Positions 59,885-64,000 of a stretch of 64,000 nt of DNA are shown here, in pieces; the stretch's first letter is position 1; each line of letters begins with the position of its first letter. The notes beneath the pieces were generated by a model. That model was given only the letters and a program-made list of their open reading frames with translations, did no database searches and was not told the DNA's origin. The DNA is from Liolophura sinensis. Taxonomy: Eukaryota > Mollusca > Polyplacophora > Chitonida > Chitonidae. The position numbers and the translations under genes were made by a program. The stretch lies in NCBI RefSeq assembly GCF_032854445.1, contig NC_088295.1:63657249-63721248 (forward strand), given 5' to 3'.

Positions 59885-62800
59885 ATGTCTCAGCCCGATG
59901 TTGTTACTCACAGATCATTCTCAACATCGTCAGCGCGGGCGTTACATTCTCCATATACAAGGGGGTCTTCCATAGCAAAGGACTCGGCATATTCCTGGGC
60001 AATTTGCGTTGCCGCCTTCATTGTACAAACCATAACAGTCGGCATACTCAACGCGTTTGGAGTCATCTTCGTTGCACTCCTTGAAGAGTTCAAAGTTTCA
60101 AAGGCTGAGCTGTGTAGGTATTTCGTTTTATTTGATGAGTGATTAATCATATCTCGACACACATTCCCAATACCTGGTTTATGTTTCGGGCTCCTCTGAA
60201 AATGCTTGTATCCTTTTATCCTTTCTGAGTTTTCTTCAATTTTTAAAAATAATATAGGCCTATCGGTTCAGTATAGAGTATGGAAGTTGCGCAGCCTGTA
60301 TATAGGCCATACATTCTGTGTATAGAAGGGTAATGTCTTTTATGTGTATTCTAGGTCACCATGTCATAAATAGATTTAATATCAATGCCGTATGCCAGGA
60401 AATAATGAATTAAAGCAGCATTTGAAGAGTAAACCTCATTGTTTGTTTCCCGCGTACTAAGACCCAGACATATTTGATGTGGATTTAATAATGCATATAC
60501 CGGTACTCAAAATAACTTGACCTGGGTATAATAATATTCAGGTACTTAAAATAATATCTCACATGTATCATTATAACCATCTTTAACATGAAGAAACCGT
60601 CCTGTAAAAAGTTATTATTCGCAAATTTCCAAGTGGTTGAACTTAATTTCGTTTCGAATCAAACACAAAATCCAGCTGAGATGGATTTGAAAGTAACTTC
60701 GGGGAACAGTTGTGGATGCTGTTTAACTTATCCACTTCCCAACACCACTGTATGCATGGTGCGCTTCCATGTGTCTAAACATTAATCGCTGGCCGAGTTC
60801 GGCTGATTCTCCAGCACAACTGGAGACCGATAAGGTCGCGTGTTCGAATCCAACTCTGGCTCGAGGGATGGTTTTGCGCTTTACTGTGGGCTCCGCTCGG
60901 TTTCCCTTAATTCACCAAAAGAAGGAAAATAATAACATTATGGCGCAAAATACCCTTCACATTCACAAATGCACGGATATAATAAATAATAATGATGTAG
61001 ATGGTTTATACACATTCATGAAAGTGTGCAGAGCAAAAAACCTTCACTGTTTCAGCATGGATAGGATCTCTAGCTTTCGGATTGAGCCTGGGACTGGGAC
61101 CGTTGGCGGGAGCGGCTCGTGTCCGGTTTGGCGCCCGGATCGTCATCAGTTCTGGAGGTCTTATCTGCGCCATTGCTATGCTGACCTCATCTTTCGTCCC
61201 GAACACACTCGCTCTGTTCGGAACATTTTCACTGCTGTATGCCATAGGAGGGAGTCTCATCATCAACAGCACCACAATCCTGGCACCAGATTACTTCGAC
61301 AAGTACGTGGCCATCACAACTGGAATTATCGTGGCGGGAGCCAGCGTAGGGACGCTCCTCTTCTCCTGTCTGGCTGAGATCTGGGTGGATTCCGTCGGCT
61401 GGAGGAACACTTTCCGGATTTACGCTGGCATTTCAGTCGTCACCGTTATTATGGGTCTACTGATCCGTCCAGTCAAACGTCCTGTACCAGTTATCACAGT
61501 GACCGCACCAACACCATCCGCACCAGCCCCACGCTTAAAGCTGTGGCAGAATCGACAGTACCTGATCTGGGTCATCTCCATAACCTGCTCTATGTTCGGA
61601 TATTACATCCCCTACGTTCATCTGGTGAGTATTATACCTGCTCACAAATCAATTTTCAGTTAAATTTATTTGATTGATGTAATCAAGAATTTTTTTATCT
61701 ATACGGAGGCAGTCAGGTTTTTGGGCGGAGGAAGTTCTAATTTTCAGTAAGTGATCACCCTAGAATCGCCAGATACCTGATAGCCCTCCTGGCTTACAGC
61801 CGTAGCCAAACTACCTCCATTCTTGATTATAGAGATAGCCACATCATTAGTCAAGGCTGAAGCCGAACTACCTCTCGCATTAACTGTAGAGATAGCCACA
61901 TCACTAGTTAAGGCCAAAGTCGAACTACCTCCCGTAACCCAACTAGAGAAAGCCACATCATTAGTCAAGGCCAAAGCCGAACGACCTCCCGCAACCTAAC
62001 TATAGAGATAGGCACATCATTCGTCAAGGACAGAATTAACAGCTACGTTAGTCACTGCTTTATTTGAATGTACCATCGTGGCTATCGATAAACTGACTGG
62101 GTTAGCTCACTATTACTACAGTGAACGCCTAGATTTGGCGTCCTAACACATCCATAGTTCTGGCAGAGGAAGTTTTTCATTTTAATTGCTTGGAAAGAAT
62201 GAACAACTAAGGATTTAGGCCACGATAGTATCCCAGCCAGTTGGAGCTAGTTATTTTGAAAAAGAAAAAGAAAAAAAAGATTATGATATATGACCACCCC
62301 TATTCGTGACGTTACCTTCCATTATATTCCGGTGAAAGCAATTGTGACGTCATGAGGATGGAACATGCAATATATGTGGGACATCCAGTTGACCTTCCTG
62401 CGACAAAATTGATTATGTGTGTTCTTGATTGACACTTCCGAAAGGTCTACAGGCGGTGGACGACGCTCATAGGACTGTTTGTGCAGTCTAACATTCGTTG
62501 AACACCACTTGTCTTCTACCTATGCTGTGTGCTTATCTGTATGTCACACGTAGGAAAGTTCGTCAGTAACTTGACAAAGGTCAGTAGTGTACACGGGCAT
62601 TTAGGTTTCCTCCAACCATAAAACTGCACGTCAGCTTTATGGTTGGAGGAAACCTAAATGCCCGTAAATTCTTGAGTGTGCCGGTCAACAATCAAATAAA
62701 TAAATAAATTATACACACAGTGAAATTTAGTAAGAGAATAGCCAGTTATTTAAGGAGACATCACAAAGGCTATAAAATTCCACATCAATAGGGGGTTTTC

Positions 62801-63565
62801 AGGTTGGAACTTTTTTGTCGTCAAAAGTAAAAACAGTCCCTCTGTGTCATGCGACTTGTGAAAAATGACCTGTCTCACACTGTTCCAATGCCACAAATTT
62901 AGGATCTTCTGAAGTTTGCAAACGTTAAGATTCTCAATTTTCTCCACCGTTCGTCTACTCTAAATGACTTTTTATGAAACTTTTTTTTATAGTAAATGTA
63001 ATACAAAATAGTTGTCAACCCTTTGGACAAGTCACATGATACAGTTGGACTTTTTCTACCTTCATCGATAAAAGAGTTCGAACTAGAAACTCTTCTGTTT
63101 TAAATGTGATGTTTGTCTCCTGATGTAAGTATTAAACATTTGTATACGTGGTACATGAGGGCAATGAGCTTTTTTCCTCTTCCTACTGCATACAGATTTC
63201 GTATGCAGTGGACATGGAGATGACAAAAGACGAAGGATCCGTGCTGATCATGGTCTTGGGTGGGACGTCTGCATTCGCAAGGCTCTTGTTCGGCAAGGTG
63301 CTCAGCTTTCAGTTCTTGAAGAGACGGGAATTGCACCAGCTCTCTATGATGATCACCGCCACTGCTACCATGATGGTCACCATCTCGAAGACCATGGGAG
63401 GCTTCATCGTTTACGTCATCGTCCTGGGATTGGTGGACGGTTGTAATGTCGTCTTGCTTCCGCTGCTGACGAGGTCTTACGCCGGAGACTGCAATGTCCC
63501 AATAGCATGGGGCATTTTAAACGGCGTAAGTTCCATCACGTTCATCCTAGGGCCGCCGGTAGCAG
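59885..63565 (+). CDS. SLC16-like protein, right-hand paralogue, first three exons, partial
   Basis: Exons: 59885-60113, 61056-61624 and 63196-63565, with donors GTAGGT, GTGAGT and GTGAGT, and phases 1, 0, 1. These are the same phases and the same third-exon length (370 nt) as in the left gene, so the two are paralogues. TM1 region: DSAYSWAICVAAFIVQTITV. Next are SWIGSLAFGLSLGLGPLAG and DYFDKYVAITTGIIVAGASVG (second signature region), then the central loop and TM7 onward (YYIPYVHL-ISYAVDMEM...). About 389 residues are visible; the last helices and tail lie beyond the right edge. The ATG at 59885 fits the protein start. An in-frame ATG at 59717 would add 56 residues, but it would overlap the CRE region and is less likely. 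The exon 1 donor GTAGGT is weaker than the others but gives the conserved SWIGS join. Confidence 0.85.
61795..62035. repeat. 57-bp minisatellite, about 4 units
   Basis: Units contain ATAGCCACATCATTAGTCAA, then GGCCAAAGCCGAACTACCTC, with changes between copies. It is in intron 2 of the right SLC16 gene. Confidence 0.85.
62593..62665. repeat. Perfect 30-bp inverted repeat (hairpin)
   Basis: The arms at 62593-62622 and 62636-62665 are exact reverse complements, separated by 13 nt. Each arm has the SINE-like TTTAGGTTTCCTCCAACCAT. The right arm runs into a SINE tail (TTCTTGAGTG...ATCAAATAAATAAATAAAT), so it may be a foldback derivative of the SINE. Confidence 0.95.
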
Positions 63566-63854
63566 GTGAGTTGAAGATCCTTTTTTTCGTTCAAACGCTG
63601 ATAACACGCTATTTTGGGGTTTACAAAACGACGAAGCGCTGCCATGTTGCACCATGTGGCAATCAGTCCGATCGTTCTTACACTGGCTTTGACGCCAGTT
63701 CTATTGGTAATAACATTTAAACCAAGACAAATGCTCTTGTTCACACTGCCCCTATGTCACACAGTCCTTCATTTCAAGTTGTCCCACTGCGTTACGCCTG
63801 GCCTCACTGCCATGCCGCTATGCATTAATCCGTACCTTGCATTAATGCGTACCT

Positions 63855-64000
63855 TTATATTTATTTGATTGGTGTTTTACGCCGTTCTCAAGAATATTTC
63901 ACTTATACAAAGGCGGTCATGGTGGGTGGAAACCGGGCAGAGCCCGGGGAAAACCCACGACCATCAGCAGGTTGCTGACAACCCTTCCCACTTACGACCG
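63855..64000 (-). repeat. tRNA-headed SINE, cut by the window edge
   Basis: TTTATTTGATTGGTGTTTTA, CGCCGTTCTC, AATATTTCACTTATAC, AAACCGGGCAGAGCCCGG and AGCAGGTTGCTGACA follow the family order. The head would lie to the right. Confidence 0.85.

Noticed and set aside
61744-61974. 76-codon antisense frame over the 57-bp minisatellite
   Set aside because: A product of the repeat period (57 is divisible by 3), lying within an intron; no start context or homology.

Overview
This window looks like nuclear DNA from an animal, most likely a marine mollusc or another lophotrochozoan. The evidence is spliced genes with GT/AG introns, an animal TFG gene, SLC16-type transporters, tRNA-headed SINEs of a kind I associate with mollusc genomes, and a Ty3/gypsy LTR retrotransposon. 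The species assignment is an inference from repeat style only. There is no bacterial gene organisation, operon or CRISPR array.

Layout. (1) 1-5.7 kb: the 5' coding exons of TFG (minus strand, PB1 domain plus the start of the coiled coil), with SINE remnants, an intronic duplication and a 22-bp minisatellite just upstream. (2) 5.7-11 kb: no recognisable gene. (3) 11-51.7 kb: a tandem array of seven near-identical, intronless BTB-BACK genes (plus strand). Each has the same compact promoter (a perfect CRE and a TATA box) and an AATAAA about 170 bp after the stop. Units are about 3.98 kb or 3.23 kb long, and the spacers carry tRNA-Arg-like sequences. The left edge is a scrambled zone with an inverted segment (12.6-15.0 kb), two well-preserved tRNA-Arg(CCG) copies, a SINE and a small retroposed 3' end. 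The right edge is a degenerate eighth unit. Between genes 5 and 6 a 9.7-kb LTR retrotransposon (33954-43690) has inserted, with a 4-bp target duplication and almost identical 2.05-kb LTRs. Its gag and pol are joined by a convincing -1 frameshift signal, and pol carries one in-frame TAG. (4) 51.7-54.3 kb: repeats only. (5) 54.3-64 kb: two SLC16 (monocarboxylate-transporter-like) genes, head to head. The left gene is complete (minus strand, 5 exons, 843 residues predicted). The right gene (plus strand) runs off the window. Their start codons are only 326 bp apart, with CRE-type sites between them.

How the parts relate. The BTB-BACK genes are probably adaptor proteins (substrate receptors or scaffolds), kept almost identical by recent duplication or gene conversion and all wired to the same CRE/TATA promoter. 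The repeat-rich, partly palindromic spacers give a plausible substrate for unequal exchange. Two unit pairs share the same internal deletion junction, which indicates that a two-gene block was copied. The SLC16 pair is a separate, older duplication with conserved intron positions. TFG is a single-copy housekeeping gene (ER exit and COPII transport) at the left edge.
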